Made by a program: the position numbers and the translations under genes. From positions 248,001 through 312,000 of the forward strand of contig CBDDJT010000002.1 of NCBI GenBank assembly GCA_965229765.1: a stretch of 64,000 bases of DNA, read 5' to 3'. This document shows positions 50,310 to 59,268 of the stretch, one piece after another (the first letter of the stretch is position 1; the number at the start of each line of letters is the position of its first letter). Source of the stretch: ASV31 sp965229765 (GTDB lineage: Bacteria; Pseudomonadota; Alphaproteobacteria; Rhodobacterales; Rhodobacteraceae). A model generated the notes under the pieces. That model ran no database searches and was not told the origin of the DNA. It was given only the letters and a program-made list of their open reading frames with translations.

Positions 50310-51998
50310 ATGCCGACGAGCGCGCCCCGCAATGCCGATCTGTTTCTCGAAAAGCAGAAGTACGGGGCGGACCCCACCCGTGACCGCGACTCCGACCACT
50401 ATCGGAACGAGTACATCACCGGTTTCGTCGACAAGTGGGACGCCCTTATCGATTGGGACGCCCGCGCGACGGGCGAAGGCGACTTCTTCCTCGAAGTGCT
50501 GCGCTCGCGCGGGAAACACACGGTGCTCGACGCCGCTACCGGCACCGGCTTTCACTCGGTGCGACTGATAGAGGCGGGCTTCGACGTGACATCGCTTGAC
50601 GGGTCCGCGCCGATGCTGGCTCGTGCCTTCGAGAACGCCCGCGACCGCGGCATCATCCTAAAGACCCTGCAATCGGACTGGCGCTGGCTGGGCTTTGCAA
50701 CGCGCGCACGCTTCGACGCCATCACCTGCCTCGGCAACTCGTTCACGCATCTGCATGACGAACTTGATCGACGCCGCGTGCTGGCCGAGTTCTATGCCGC
50801 GTTGGAACCCAATGGCGTTCTCATCATCGACCAGCGCAACTATGACACCATGCTCGACGTCGGCTTCCGGTCCAAGCACAAGTATTACTACTGCGGCGAT
50901 CAGGTGACAGCCGAACCGATCCACATCGACGACAGCCTGGTGCGGTTCCAGTACAGCTTTCCCGACGGCTCCGACTATACCCTGAACCTGAGCCCGATCC
51001 GACGGGACCACATGCGCCGCCTTCTGCGAGAGGCCGGATTTGAACGGGTACGCACCTACGGCGACTTCGACCTCGCCCATGACGCCGAGACCTCGGATTT
51101 CTTCGTTCACGTGGCAGAGAAATCGGCCCACACCCCGCGCCGCCGGGTCGAACCCACCACGTCCAGCCGCGCCGTTGCCGTGGCCGAGGACTACTATGAC
51201 AGCGATGACGCCGATGCCTTCTATTCGCGCATATGGGGCGGACAGGACCTGCACCTGGGCATCTATTTCGATGGCGTCACCGACATCGCCGAAGCAAGCG
51301 TCGCCACCGTCGACCACATGCTGGCGGCCCTTGCCGATGCAGGCGCGGCCCCCGGGCCGGGCAGCCGGATCATCGACCTTGGTGCGGGCTACGGCGGCTC
51401 GGCGCGCCGCATCGCCGCGACCACAGGTGCCAGCGTCACCTGCCTGAACCTTTCGGACACCCAGAATGACCGCAACCGGGTGCTGACACGGGCCGCCGGG
51501 CTGGCCGATCTGGTCTCTATCGTACACGGCGATTTCGCCGATATCCCGAAAGGCAACGACAGCTTCGACGTCGTCTGGTCGCAAGACGCCTTCCTGCACG
51601 CCCCCCAGCGCGACCACGTCATCGCCGAGGCGTTCCGCGTGTTGAAACCGGGTGGCCACCTGATCTTCACAGATCCGATGGAGGTGCCCGGCGCCCCGGC
51701 AGAGGTGATGGCGCCCATCTACGACCGACTTGCGCTGCCCGACCTCGGGTCGGTCGAGGCCTACAGCGCGTATGCCCGTCTTGTCGGCTTCGAAAGCACG
51801 GCGTGGATCGACCTTTCAGATCACCTGCCCCGCCATTTCCAGCGTGTGGCAGAAGACCTGACGGCCCGCCGCGCCGAAGTAGAGGAAGCCGCCAGCCCCG
51901 CATATGTCTCGCGGATGCTTGAAGGGCTGGACCACTGGGTATCGGGCGGGCGCGCCGGCCAACTGGCCTGGGGCATCCAGCTGTTCCGCAAGCCCTGA
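50310..51998 (+). CDS. fused glycine/sarcosine and sarcosine/dimethylglycine N-methyltransferase (betaine synthesis)
   Basis: A 562-residue protein of two SAM methyltransferases in one chain. The N-terminal half (1-270) has HTVLDAATGTGFHSVRLIEAG and FDAITCLGNSFTHL, typical of glycine-sarcosine methyltransferase. The C-terminal half (about 285-562) has IIDLGAGYGGSARRIA, CLNLSDTQNDRNR and FDVVWSQDAFLHAPQRD, typical of sarcosine-dimethylglycine methyltransferase. Together they turn glycine into glycine betaine in three steps, an osmoprotectant route of halophiles. Divergent from the secretion operon. Confidence 0.9.
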   Translation: MPTSAPRNADLFLEKQKYGADPTRDRDSDHYRNEYITGFVDKWDALIDWDARATGEGDFFLEVLRSRGKHTVLDAATGTGFHSVRLIEAGFDVTSLDGSAPMLARAFENARDRGIILKTLQSDWRWLGFATRARFDAITCLGNSFTHLHDELDRRRVLAEFYAALEPNGVLIIDQRNYDTMLDVGFRSKHKYYYCGDQVTAEPIHIDDSLVRFQYSFPDGSDYTLNLSPIRRDHMRRLLREAGFERVRTYGDFDLAHDAETSDFFVHVAEKSAHTPRRRVEPTTSSRAVAVAEDYYDSDDADAFYSRIWGGQDLHLGIYFDGVTDIAEASVATVDHMLAALADAGAAPGPGSRIIDLGAGYGGSARRIAATTGASVTCLNLSDTQNDRNRVLTRAAGLADLVSIVHGDFADIPKGNDSFDVVWSQDAFLHAPQRDHVIAEAFRVLKPGGHLIFTDPMEVPGAPAEVMAPIYDRLALPDLGSVEAYSAYARLVGFESTAWIDLSDHLPRHFQRVAEDLTARRAEVEEAASPAYVSRMLEGLDHWVSGGRAGQLAWGIQLFRKP

Positions 51999-52023
51999 TC
52001 GGCGGGACGTCTCCGGCCGGGCA

Positions 52024-52685
52024 TCACTCTTCGGGCAGGCCCGCCTTGCGAAACCCGTCGGCAAAGGCCGCGCGATAGACCGGATCCTGGATCGAGGCGG
52101 TTGCCAGCATGCCGGCCACCGTCGCGCTCCGCCCCAGCGCCTCGTACTCCATCGCCATCCAGTCCGCCTCGTCAGGGTCGCCGAGCTGCCCGCAGGTGGC
52201 GATCAGGAAGCGATGGGGAAAGGGCGCGGTCGGGTTCTGATCGCGGGCCCGGATCAACGCCGCCTCGGCGCGTGCATGGTCCCCCAGAAAAATGGGCGGC
52301 CATGCCCTCTGCCAGGTGATACCAGTAGGGCGGCAGCGGGTTGCGCTCGAACCCCGAGGCGATCAGCGGCAGCGCCGCGACCGTCGAAGATGTAGACATT
52401 CGCAAGGAACATGTTGGCGTCGACATAGTTCGGGTCGAACGCAATGGCGCGCTGATATGCGGCGACGGCGCGCGGGATGTCAGCGGCGATCCAGCGTGCG
52501 GCGCGCCACACGCTGTTCATTAGATGGTCCTTTGAGACCAGCCGGCCGGGGGCCGCCAGCAGAACCGCCAGGACCCGTGATGTCTGTGGCCGCAGGGTGG
52601 TGGTGCCGCAGGGACCGCGAACCTCGCCGGTCTCGGGATCGAAGGGGTGCACGCCGATCTGCGCCAACCCGCCGGATTTCGTCAC
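52024..52685 (-). pseudogene. ruined CadC-type winged-helix/TPR regulator
   Basis: The start (52685) encodes a winged-helix N-terminus (IGVHPFDPETGEVRG, LRPQTSRVLAVLLAAPGRLV, SKDHLMNSVW). It is joined directly to TPR sequence (IPRAVAAYQRAIAFDPNYVDANMFLANVYIFDG), so the middle of the protein is deleted. TPR coding then jumps frame near 52380 (ERNPLPPYWYHLAEGMAAHF) and again near 52285 (HARAEAALIRARDQN) to the stop at 52024. One deletion and two frameshifts make it nonfunctional. An intact relative lies at 56431. Confidence 0.75.
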
Positions 52686-52826
52686 CTTTTCGGCCCCTCT
52701 CGGGACTTTCGCAGGCTCGCCCCAACAAGGTTACCGCCATCGGACGCCGTGTCAAAGCCTGGGGCTGCACGGGCGCGCCGCCCGCCGGGACGGTCCGGCG
52801 CGACGTCAGCGAAAAGGAACAGATCC

Positions 52827-53565
52827 ATGCGCACCATCCCCGTGATCGCCGCCGCCCGTGTGGGGCTTGCCGCCACCCCCGCTGTCGCAGAGCCGACGCG
52901 CTTACCGCAGCCATGGGGCGCATGTCGGCGCGGCCGCCATCGCAAGACCGCGCGGGACCATCTTGCTGTTGCCCACCAGAAACGGGCTGTCGGACTACGA
53001 GCAGGACCGCGCCGGGATGCTGGCCGAAATGGGGTTCAACGTGCTGGCCGCCGATCTTTATCCCGTCGGCCAGCGCCCGCGCACGATGGAGGATCGGCAG
53101 GCCGGGCTCCAAACGATACTGGCCGATCCCGATGGCACGCGCGCCCTGTTGCGCGCCGCTGTCGATGCCACTCGGACACAGGGCCCCGATCCCCTGATCG
53201 TCATGGGCTATTCGATGGGCGCGATCCCGATCATGGAGCTGGCATGGTCCGGCGTTGGGCAAGAGATCGGGGTGGACGGCTATGTGATCCTTTCGGGCCG
53301 GGTGTCGGACAGGGCGGACCGGATGCTGCCCGACGGGATCGCGCCCTTCCTTGTGGCGCACGGCGAGGCGGACACGCAGGTCCAGGTGTCGGGCATGGAA
53401 ACCTTCCTGGACGATGTCGACCTGGCCGGCGGCCGTGCGTCCGTGCATGTCTATCCCGGTGCGGGGCACGTGTTTTCCGCCTTCGGCTTTCCGGACTACG
53501 ACGCCAAGGCGGATGTTGACAGCTGGGCCCGCCCGAAGGTGTTCCTCGACGATCTTGCGGGCTGA
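52827..53565 (+). pseudogene. dienelactone-hydrolase-like alpha/beta hydrolase with N-terminal frameshift
   Basis: The ATG at 52827, after a GAAAAGGAAC ribosome site, opens a signal-peptide-like stretch (RTIPVIAAARVGLAATPAVA-E). The hydrolase domain is in the next frame (AHVGAAAIARPRGTILLLPT onward) to the stop at 53565; the shift lies near 52898-52925. The domain has a nucleophile elbow GYSMGAIPIME and a histidine in GAGHVFSAFGFPDYD, with Ser rather than the Cys of classical dienelactone hydrolase. A shorter protein could start at the GTG at 52858, but it would lack the export signal. Confidence 0.65.
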
Positions 53566-53719
53566 ACAGGGGCGCGTGCGCCGGTCTCGTCCAGGGATGC
53601 GGGAAGCCGGCGAATGGTGCAGGATGGGCGGGGCGCGGTCGGGGCGATTCCCCCGCAAGGCGCGTCGCCCGTTCATCCGTCCGACCGTTCGATACAGGAC
53701 CCCGACCGACCGAAGCCAC

Positions 53720-54517
53720 GTGATCCAGCCGTCCGCCGCCTCTGAGCCCGCTTCCCACCCGGCCACCGCCCGCACCAGCCATCAGGCGCCGGGGTGGCCG
53801 CGCCTTCGCGCAGTCGGGATCGACGGGCTGCTGGTCAGCTTCGGCGACAGACTGACGGAACCGGCAAACCGTGCGGCACTGGCCTTTCGCGCGGCTGTGG
53901 ACCGCGACGCGCCCGGAGGGATCGAAGAGACGTCGACCTCGCTCGTCTCGGCCTACCTGCGCTTCGATGCGGTTGCCTGCGACAGGGCCGCGCTGGTGGC
54001 CGGGATCACCGCGATGATGATGTCGCGAAACTGGTTCGACGCCCCCCTTCCGGAGGGACGCCGCCTTTGGCGCATTCCCACCGTCTTTGGCACCGCCGCC
54101 GCGCCGCAACTGGCCGAAGCCGCTGCCGCGGCGGGCCTTTCGCCCGGGGACGCAGTTCGCGGCATTTCGGGCACGCCCCTTCGCGTCCAGACCATCGGCT
54201 TTGCGCCGGGCCAGCCCTATCTCGGTCAGCTTGGCCCCGAATGGAACATCCCCCGCCAGACCGCCCTGACAAAGCGTGTTCCCGTCGGCGCGCTGACCGT
54301 CGCGATCCGGCAGCTTGTGCTGTTCTCGGTCTCGAGCCCCACCGGCTGGCGCCACATTGGCCAGACCGCTTTCCGCGCCTTTCGCCCCGACGCGGACATG
54401 CCCTTCGCCTTGCGCCCGGGCGATGAAGTGCTGTTCGATGCGGTATCGCCCGGCGCGCTCGACCGCCTGCGTTCCGAAGGCCCTGACGGCGGCGCAACGG
54501 CAAGACCATTGAAATGA
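53720..54517 (+). CDS. pxpB: 5-oxoprolinase subunit PxpB (KipI/AHS1 family)
   Basis: A 265-residue AHS1-domain protein: GIDGLLVSFGDRLTEPANRAA, IPTVFGTAAAPQLAEAA, FAPGQPYLGQL and a cyclophilin-like end (GWRHIGQTAFRAF, ALRPGDEVLFDAVS). With PxpC and PxpA it forms the ATP-dependent 5-oxoprolinase that opens pyroglutamate to glutamate. The GTG at 53720 is the best start before the domain; the frame stays open further upstream over non-coding-like sequence. Stop overlaps pxpC (ATGA). Confidence 0.88.
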   Translation: MIQPSAASEPASHPATARTSHQAPGWPRLRAVGIDGLLVSFGDRLTEPANRAALAFRAAVDRDAPGGIEETSTSLVSAYLRFDAVACDRAALVAGITAMMMSRNWFDAPLPEGRRLWRIPTVFGTAAAPQLAEAAAAAGLSPGDAVRGISGTPLRVQTIGFAPGQPYLGQLGPEWNIPRQTALTKRVPVGALTVAIRQLVLFSVSSPTGWRHIGQTAFRAFRPDADMPFALRPGDEVLFDAVSPGALDRLRSEGPDGGATARPLK

Positions 54518-55545
54518 CCCGCGCGCTCATCGTCCACGCAGCGGGGGCCGGGACCACCGTGCAGGACCTGGGCAGGCCGGGATACCTTTGCGACGGCGTG
54601 CCGCGCGGCGGCGCAGCCGACCGCATGGCCCTGTACGAGGCCGGCGCGCTTCTCGGCCAGCCCGCGACCCATGCCGCGCTGGAATTGCCCGGCCCCGGCG
54701 GCATGTTCGAGGCAGGCGAAGACATGCGTATCGCGCTGACCGGGGCGCCGATGCGCGCCACGCTCGATGGCGCGCCGCTGGCATGGAACGCCTGCCACGC
54801 GCTGCCCGCGGGCGCACGCCTGACCATCGGCGCGGCACTGGCCGGCAGTTACGGCTACCTGACGCCCGGCGGTGGCATTGCGTCGCCTGTCCGGCTTGGC
54901 GCACGCGCCAGCTACCTTGCTGCCGGTCTGGGTGCACCTGTCGCGGCGGGCGACAACCTACCTGTCGGGCCCGATCCCGAGCCGGACCGCATGGGCCTTT
55001 GCCTGCCGGCGGACCGGCGGTTTGACGGCGGCACGATGCGCGTGGTGCCCAGCCTGCAAACACCGCTCTTTCCTGAGGCGGAACGCGACCGGTTCGCCGC
55101 CACCGCCTTTCGCCGTGACGCCCGCGGCAACCGGATGGGGGTGCGCCTTGTTGCCGAAGACAGCACGGGCCTACATGCCGAAGGCGCGCTTTCCGTCTTG
55201 TCCGAGGTCATCGTGCCCGGCGACATCCAGGTCACCGGTGACGGCACGCCCTTCGTGCTGCTGGCCGAGTGCCAGACGACGGGCGGCTACCCCCGCATCG
55301 CCACCGTCATTCCCGCGGACCTGCCGGGCGTGGCGCAGGCCCGGCCGGGCGTGACCCTGCGTTTCCGTTTCGTCACTCTTGAAGAGGCGATCGCCGTGGA
55401 ACGGATCGAGGCGCAGCGCGTCGCCGCCCTGCCCCGGGCCGTCCGCCCCCTTGTGCGCCGCCCCCAAGACATTCCGGACCTTCTGGCCTACCAACTGGTG
55501 GGCGGGGTGACTGCGGGCGACGATATGGAAAGGAACAGACGATGA
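54514..55545 (+). CDS. pxpC: 5-oxoprolinase subunit PxpC (KipA/AHS2 family)
   Basis: A 343-residue AHS2-domain protein beginning ALIVHAAGAGTTVQDLGRPG. Conserved parts are GVPRGGAADRMALYEA, GYLTPGGGI, RRDARGNRMGVRL, EVIVPGDIQVTGDGTPFVLL and ECQTTGGYPRIATV. Subunit of the 5-oxoprolinase with PxpB and PxpA. Overlaps neighbours on both sides by four bases. Confidence 0.92.
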   Translation: MTRALIVHAAGAGTTVQDLGRPGYLCDGVPRGGAADRMALYEAGALLGQPATHAALELPGPGGMFEAGEDMRIALTGAPMRATLDGAPLAWNACHALPAGARLTIGAALAGSYGYLTPGGGIASPVRLGARASYLAAGLGAPVAAGDNLPVGPDPEPDRMGLCLPADRRFDGGTMRVVPSLQTPLFPEAERDRFAATAFRRDARGNRMGVRLVAEDSTGLHAEGALSVLSEVIVPGDIQVTGDGTPFVLLAECQTTGGYPRIATVIPADLPGVAQARPGVTLRFRFVTLEEAIAVERIEAQRVAALPRAVRPLVRRPQDIPDLLAYQLVGGVTAGDDMERNRR

Positions 55546-56315
55546 CGCTTGGTGTCGATCTCAATGCCGATATGGGCGAGGGTTATGGCCCGTGGCGGAT
55601 GGGCGACGACACGGCGCTTCTGGACGTGGTCACCTCGGCCAACATCGCCTGCGGGATGCACGCGGGCGACTGGGACACCATGGCGCGCACAATGGCCGCC
55701 GCCAAGGTGCGCAGCGTGGGCGTCGGTGCGCACCCGGGCTTTCCCGACCGGCAGGGCTTCGGGCGGCGGCGCATGGACTTCGGGCACGAAAGCCTCGGCC
55801 ACCTTGTCGCTTACCAGCTGGGCGCGGCACAGGCGATGGCCCGCGCGGCGGGCACACAGGTGCGCCATCTGAAGCTGCATGGCGCGCTGGCCAACATGGC
55901 GTCCGAGAACGTCGAGATGGCCACTGCCTGCTACCGCGCGGCGCTCGACGTGGACCCCGGGATCATCGTCATGGTGCTGGCCGGAACCGCGCAGCAACAG
56001 GCCGCCGCGGCCCTCGGCTGCCGCACAGCCTGCGAGATCTTCGCCGACCGCACCTACAACGACGACGCCACGCTTGTCGACCGCCGCCTGCCCGGCGCGG
56101 TCATCCACGACGCCGACACCGCCGCAGACCGCGTGCTGGCGATGCTGCGTGCCGGCGCCATCCTTGCCGAAAGCGGGCGGCGCATTCCCACCCGGATCGA
56201 CACCGTGTGCCTGCATGGCGACACGCCCAGCGCCGTCGCGCTTGCCCGTGCGCTGCGCGACAGGCTGGCCCGCTCCGGCGTGGCCTTGCGCCAGATGACG
56301 GGTGAACCTGTCTGA
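55542..56315 (+). CDS. pxpA: 5-oxoprolinase subunit PxpA (LamB/YcsF family)
   Basis: A 257-residue protein with the family's start LGVDLNADMGEGYG, then SANIACGMHAGDWDTM, GVGAHPGFPDRQGFGRR, HLKLHGALANMA, EIFADRTYNDDATLVDR and TVCLHGDTPSAV. Provides the hydrolytic site of 5-oxoprolinase. Third gene of the tightly overlapped pxpBCA operon. Confidence 0.94.
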   Translation: MTLGVDLNADMGEGYGPWRMGDDTALLDVVTSANIACGMHAGDWDTMARTMAAAKVRSVGVGAHPGFPDRQGFGRRRMDFGHESLGHLVAYQLGAAQAMARAAGTQVRHLKLHGALANMASENVEMATACYRAALDVDPGIIVMVLAGTAQQQAAAALGCRTACEIFADRTYNDDATLVDRRLPGAVIHDADTAADRVLAMLRAGAILAESGRRIPTRIDTVCLHGDTPSAVALARALRDRLARSGVALRQMTGEPV

Positions 56316-56430
56316 CATCGGCCGCGCCCAGATCCGCGCATTTTTTTATTGGCGATACGTCGGAGTTGGCCCTAAATACTTGCGACGACACCAGAACCGC
56401 TCCTAGTGGATTTCAAAGCTCCAACCTGAG

Positions 56431-57993
56431 ATGATCTATTCCTTCGGACCGTACGAAGTAGACACGCTGCGACAGATCCTGCTGCGTGACGGCGAAGAGG
56501 TGGGGCTGGAACCGCAGGTCTATCGCCTGCTGGTCATGTTGCTGGCGGCCGAAGGTAATGTCGTCACCACCGACCGTATCATCGAAGAGATATGGGACGG
56601 GCGCATCGTGTCGGAAGCGGCCATATCCTCGCGCATCTATGCGGTGCGCAACGCGGTGGGTGACGACGGACGCAGCCAGACGCTTGTGCGCACCGTCCGC
56701 GGCAGCGGCTTTCGTTTCGTCGGAGAGGTCATGAAGCGTGATGGCGGAAACTTGATCGCCACCGCGGCGCCCGAACCCGCGCGCCCGGCAGACAGAAGCG
56801 GCGGCAAGCCGGTGCTTGCGATCCTGCCGTTCCACCAGGACGGGTCCGCGGCGCAGGATCTGCTGGCAGAGTCGCTTGTCGAGGGATTGACAACGTCGCT
56901 TTCGCGCGTGCGCGAATTCGCCGTGATCGCCCGACAGTCGGTTCTTGTCAGCGCAGACGGCAGCGAAACCGGCGTTCAGGCAGCGCGGCGCCTCGGCGCC
57001 ACCTATGTCATCGAGGGGATGGTACGGCGCGCCGGGGAACGTGTGCGCGCCAATGTCTCGCTGACCCACACACCCAATGCCCATTGTCTGTGGTCCCAGC
57101 AGTTCGACGACACGATCGACGACGTCTTCAGCCTGCAAGACAGGCTTGTGGTCCATGTGACCGGACAACTGGCGCCGAACATCCGCGCCGTCGAGGTGGA
57201 ACGCGCCAAGGCGCGAACCGCCGGCGAGCGCAGCGCCTACGAACTGACGCTCACCGCATTGCCCCTGTTCTGGCGCGGAGAGAAAGAGGCCCATTTCGAG
57301 GCTGAGGCCCGCCTGCGCCGCGCCACCGAGGTCGACCCCGGTTATGCCCCCGCACAAGCCTACCTTGCATGGTGTCTCAGCCACGGCGCCAATGCCATGT
57401 GGAGCAGCGATCCCGATACCACCTATGCCCGTGCGGCGGCACAGGCACGAGCGGCACTGCCGCTCGCCGGCGACCACGCGCCCTCGCTTGTGGCCATTGG
57501 GGCTGCACTGACGCTCTCCACCCGGGACATGAGCCAGGCCCGCGCCGTTCTCGAACGCGCACTGGCCTATGACCCGTCCAACGCGTGGGGCTGGATGCGC
57601 TACGGCTTCGTGCTTTACATGGACGGCGACCCGCAACGCGGGCTGGAGGCACTTGACCGTGCCGAACGGCTAAGCCCCTTTGATCCCTTTCTTTTCAACG
57701 TCTGGTTCGCCCGTGCCATCTGCCATATCGGGCTCGGCGATCTTGCGGCGGCGGAACGCGCCAATGCCGAAGGCGCGCGGCTGCAACCCGACATTCCCTG
57801 GGCCGGGCGCCAACTCCTCAGCTTTCGCATCATGCTTGGTGACGACGACGGCGCGCGGCAGGCCGCAAAGCGGCTGCTGGCAGATTTCCCGGACCTGACC
57901 GCCTCGGCGGTCACGGCTTCGATTCCGCCGGGCCACCCGCAAAAGACCGAAGCCTTCAGAACCGCGCTGGAACGCGCGGGGCTTCCCGCCTGA
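56431..57993 (+). CDS. winged-helix (CadC/OmpR-type) regulator with TolB-like and TPR region
   Basis: A 520-residue protein: N-terminal winged helix (about 1-100: FGPYEVDTLRQILLRDGEEV, LEPQVYRLLVMLLAA, RTVRGSGFRFVGEV), then an adenylate-cyclase-associated/TolB-like domain (VLAILPFHQDGSA, LVEGLTTSLSRVREFAVIAR, YVIEGMVRR), then TPRs (about 280-500). No membrane helix is evident. It sits behind pxpBCA on the same strand with a 115-base gap. Its target is unknown. It resembles the ruined gene at 52024-52685 in layout. Confidence 0.88.
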   Translation: MIYSFGPYEVDTLRQILLRDGEEVGLEPQVYRLLVMLLAAEGNVVTTDRIIEEIWDGRIVSEAAISSRIYAVRNAVGDDGRSQTLVRTVRGSGFRFVGEVMKRDGGNLIATAAPEPARPADRSGGKPVLAILPFHQDGSAAQDLLAESLVEGLTTSLSRVREFAVIARQSVLVSADGSETGVQAARRLGATYVIEGMVRRAGERVRANVSLTHTPNAHCLWSQQFDDTIDDVFSLQDRLVVHVTGQLAPNIRAVEVERAKARTAGERSAYELTLTALPLFWRGEKEAHFEAEARLRRATEVDPGYAPAQAYLAWCLSHGANAMWSSDPDTTYARAAAQARAALPLAGDHAPSLVAIGAALTLSTRDMSQARAVLERALAYDPSNAWGWMRYGFVLYMDGDPQRGLEALDRAERLSPFDPFLFNVWFARAICHIGLGDLAAAERANAEGARLQPDIPWAGRQLLSFRIMLGDDDGARQAAKRLLADFPDLTASAVTASIPPGHPQKTEAFRTALERAGLPA

Positions 57994-58000
57994 CATACGC

Positions 58001-58071
58001 AGGCGTGCCCAAAAGGCATGCCTCCAAAGCGGCTTGGACCCAGATCGGGTCCGGTGCATCCGGCAGATGCA
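58001..58071. terminator. three stem-loops between convergent genes
   Basis: AGGCGTGCC-N5-GGCATGCCT (58001-58023, one G-T pair), GGACCC-N5-GGGTCC (58036-58052) and TGCATC-N5-GATGCA (58055-58071). They lie between the winged-helix regulator and the end of the sugar operon. Probably a bidirectional transcription stop. Confidence 0.5.
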
Positions 58072-58137
58072 ACGCGCGGATGGTGTGGCGGATCGGGACC
58101 GGCCGCCACCATCGCGCCTGACCCGCAGGGCGACCGC

Positions 58138-59268
58138 TCAGAAGGTCGTCCAGGCTGAATCCCTGCGCGAGGAGTCGATACAGGCGGTGATGAACCTCAT
58201 TCCGTCAAGGCCCTCGGCGATACCCGGCGCCTGCACCTCTGGCGGCGGAGTGGTGCCGTTCCTGACGTGACGAACGATTTCGGCTGCTTCGGCATAGAGT
58301 GTCGCGAAACCCTCCAGATACCCTTCGGGATGACCTGCGGGGACCCGAATGTTGCGCTGGCCCGCCACATTGGCGCCGGCGCCTGCCCTGGTCAGGATCT
58401 GCTTGGGCTCGCCGTGCCGGGTGAACAGCATCTGATTGGGGGTTTCCTGCGCCCACTCCAGCCCGCCCTTCGTGCCATGAACCCGCAGGCGAAGGGCGTT
58501 CTCGTTGCCCACCGCGACCTGGCTGGCCCATAGCATACCCTTCGCACCGCCCTCGAACCGCAGCATGACATGCACGTTGTCGTCCACCTGCCGACCGGGC
58601 ACGAAAGCGTCCAGGTCAGCCGAGACCGACACCGCCCGCAGACCGGTGACAAAGCCGGCAAGATTGAAGGCATGGGTGCCGATGTCGCCCACGCACCCGC
58701 CCGCGCCCGAACGGGCCGGGTCGGTGCGCCAGTCAGCTTGCTTGTTGTGCACCTCTTCTGCGAGCCAGTCCTGCGCGTATTCCACCTGCACAACCCGGAT
58801 CCGGCCCAGAGCGCCTTCGGCCACCATCTGCCGGGCCTGCCGCACCAGCGGATAGCCGGTGTAATTATGTGTCAGGACAAATGCCGCGTTCGAGGCCGCC
58901 GCGGCATCAGCAATGGCGCGCGCATCCTCCGGGCTTGCCGCCAGCGGCTTGTCACAGATCACGGAAATGCCCGCCTCTAGAAAGGCAATGGCGGGACCCG
59001 CGTGCATGTGGTTCGGCGTGACGATCGCGACCGCGTCGATCCCGTCCGCGCGCGCGGCCTCGGCCCGGGCCATCCGCACATAATCGGGATAGGCGCGATC
59101 CGGGGCGATCCCCAGTTCGGCGGCAGATCCGCGCGCGCGCTCTGGATCGGAACTCAGCGCCCCGGCCACAAGGTCCCAGTGTCCGTCGATGCGCGACGCG
59201 ATGCGGTGGACCGCGCCGATAAAGGCACCCTGCCCGCCACCAACCATTCCAAGCCGCAGGCGTGTCAC
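58138..59268 (-). CDS. Gfo/Idh/MocA-family oxidoreductase (last gene of sugar operon)
   Basis: A 376-residue NAD(P)-dependent dehydrogenase. Rossmann start LRLGMVGGGQGAFIGAVHR, then AVAIVTPNHMHAGPAIAFLEAG and the family's catalytic-lysine motif VICDKPLAAS. The C-terminal domain includes GGCVGDIGTHAFNLAGF with the conserved Asp and His. Likely oxidises a sugar or inositol derivative. The start overlaps the stop of the isomerase gene. Confidence 0.92.
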   Translation of the reverse strand: MTRLRLGMVGGGQGAFIGAVHRIASRIDGHWDLVAGALSSDPERARGSAAELGIAPDRAYPDYVRMARAEAARADGIDAVAIVTPNHMHAGPAIAFLEAGISVICDKPLAASPEDARAIADAAAASNAAFVLTHNYTGYPLVRQARQMVAEGALGRIRVVQVEYAQDWLAEEVHNKQADWRTDPARSGAGGCVGDIGTHAFNLAGFVTGLRAVSVSADLDAFVPGRQVDDNVHVMLRFEGGAKGMLWASQVAVGNENALRLRVHGTKGGLEWAQETPNQMLFTRHGEPKQILTRAGAGANVAGQRNIRVPAGHPEGYLEGFATLYAEAAEIVRHVRNGTTPPPEVQAPGIAEGLDGMRFITACIDSSRRDSAWTTF

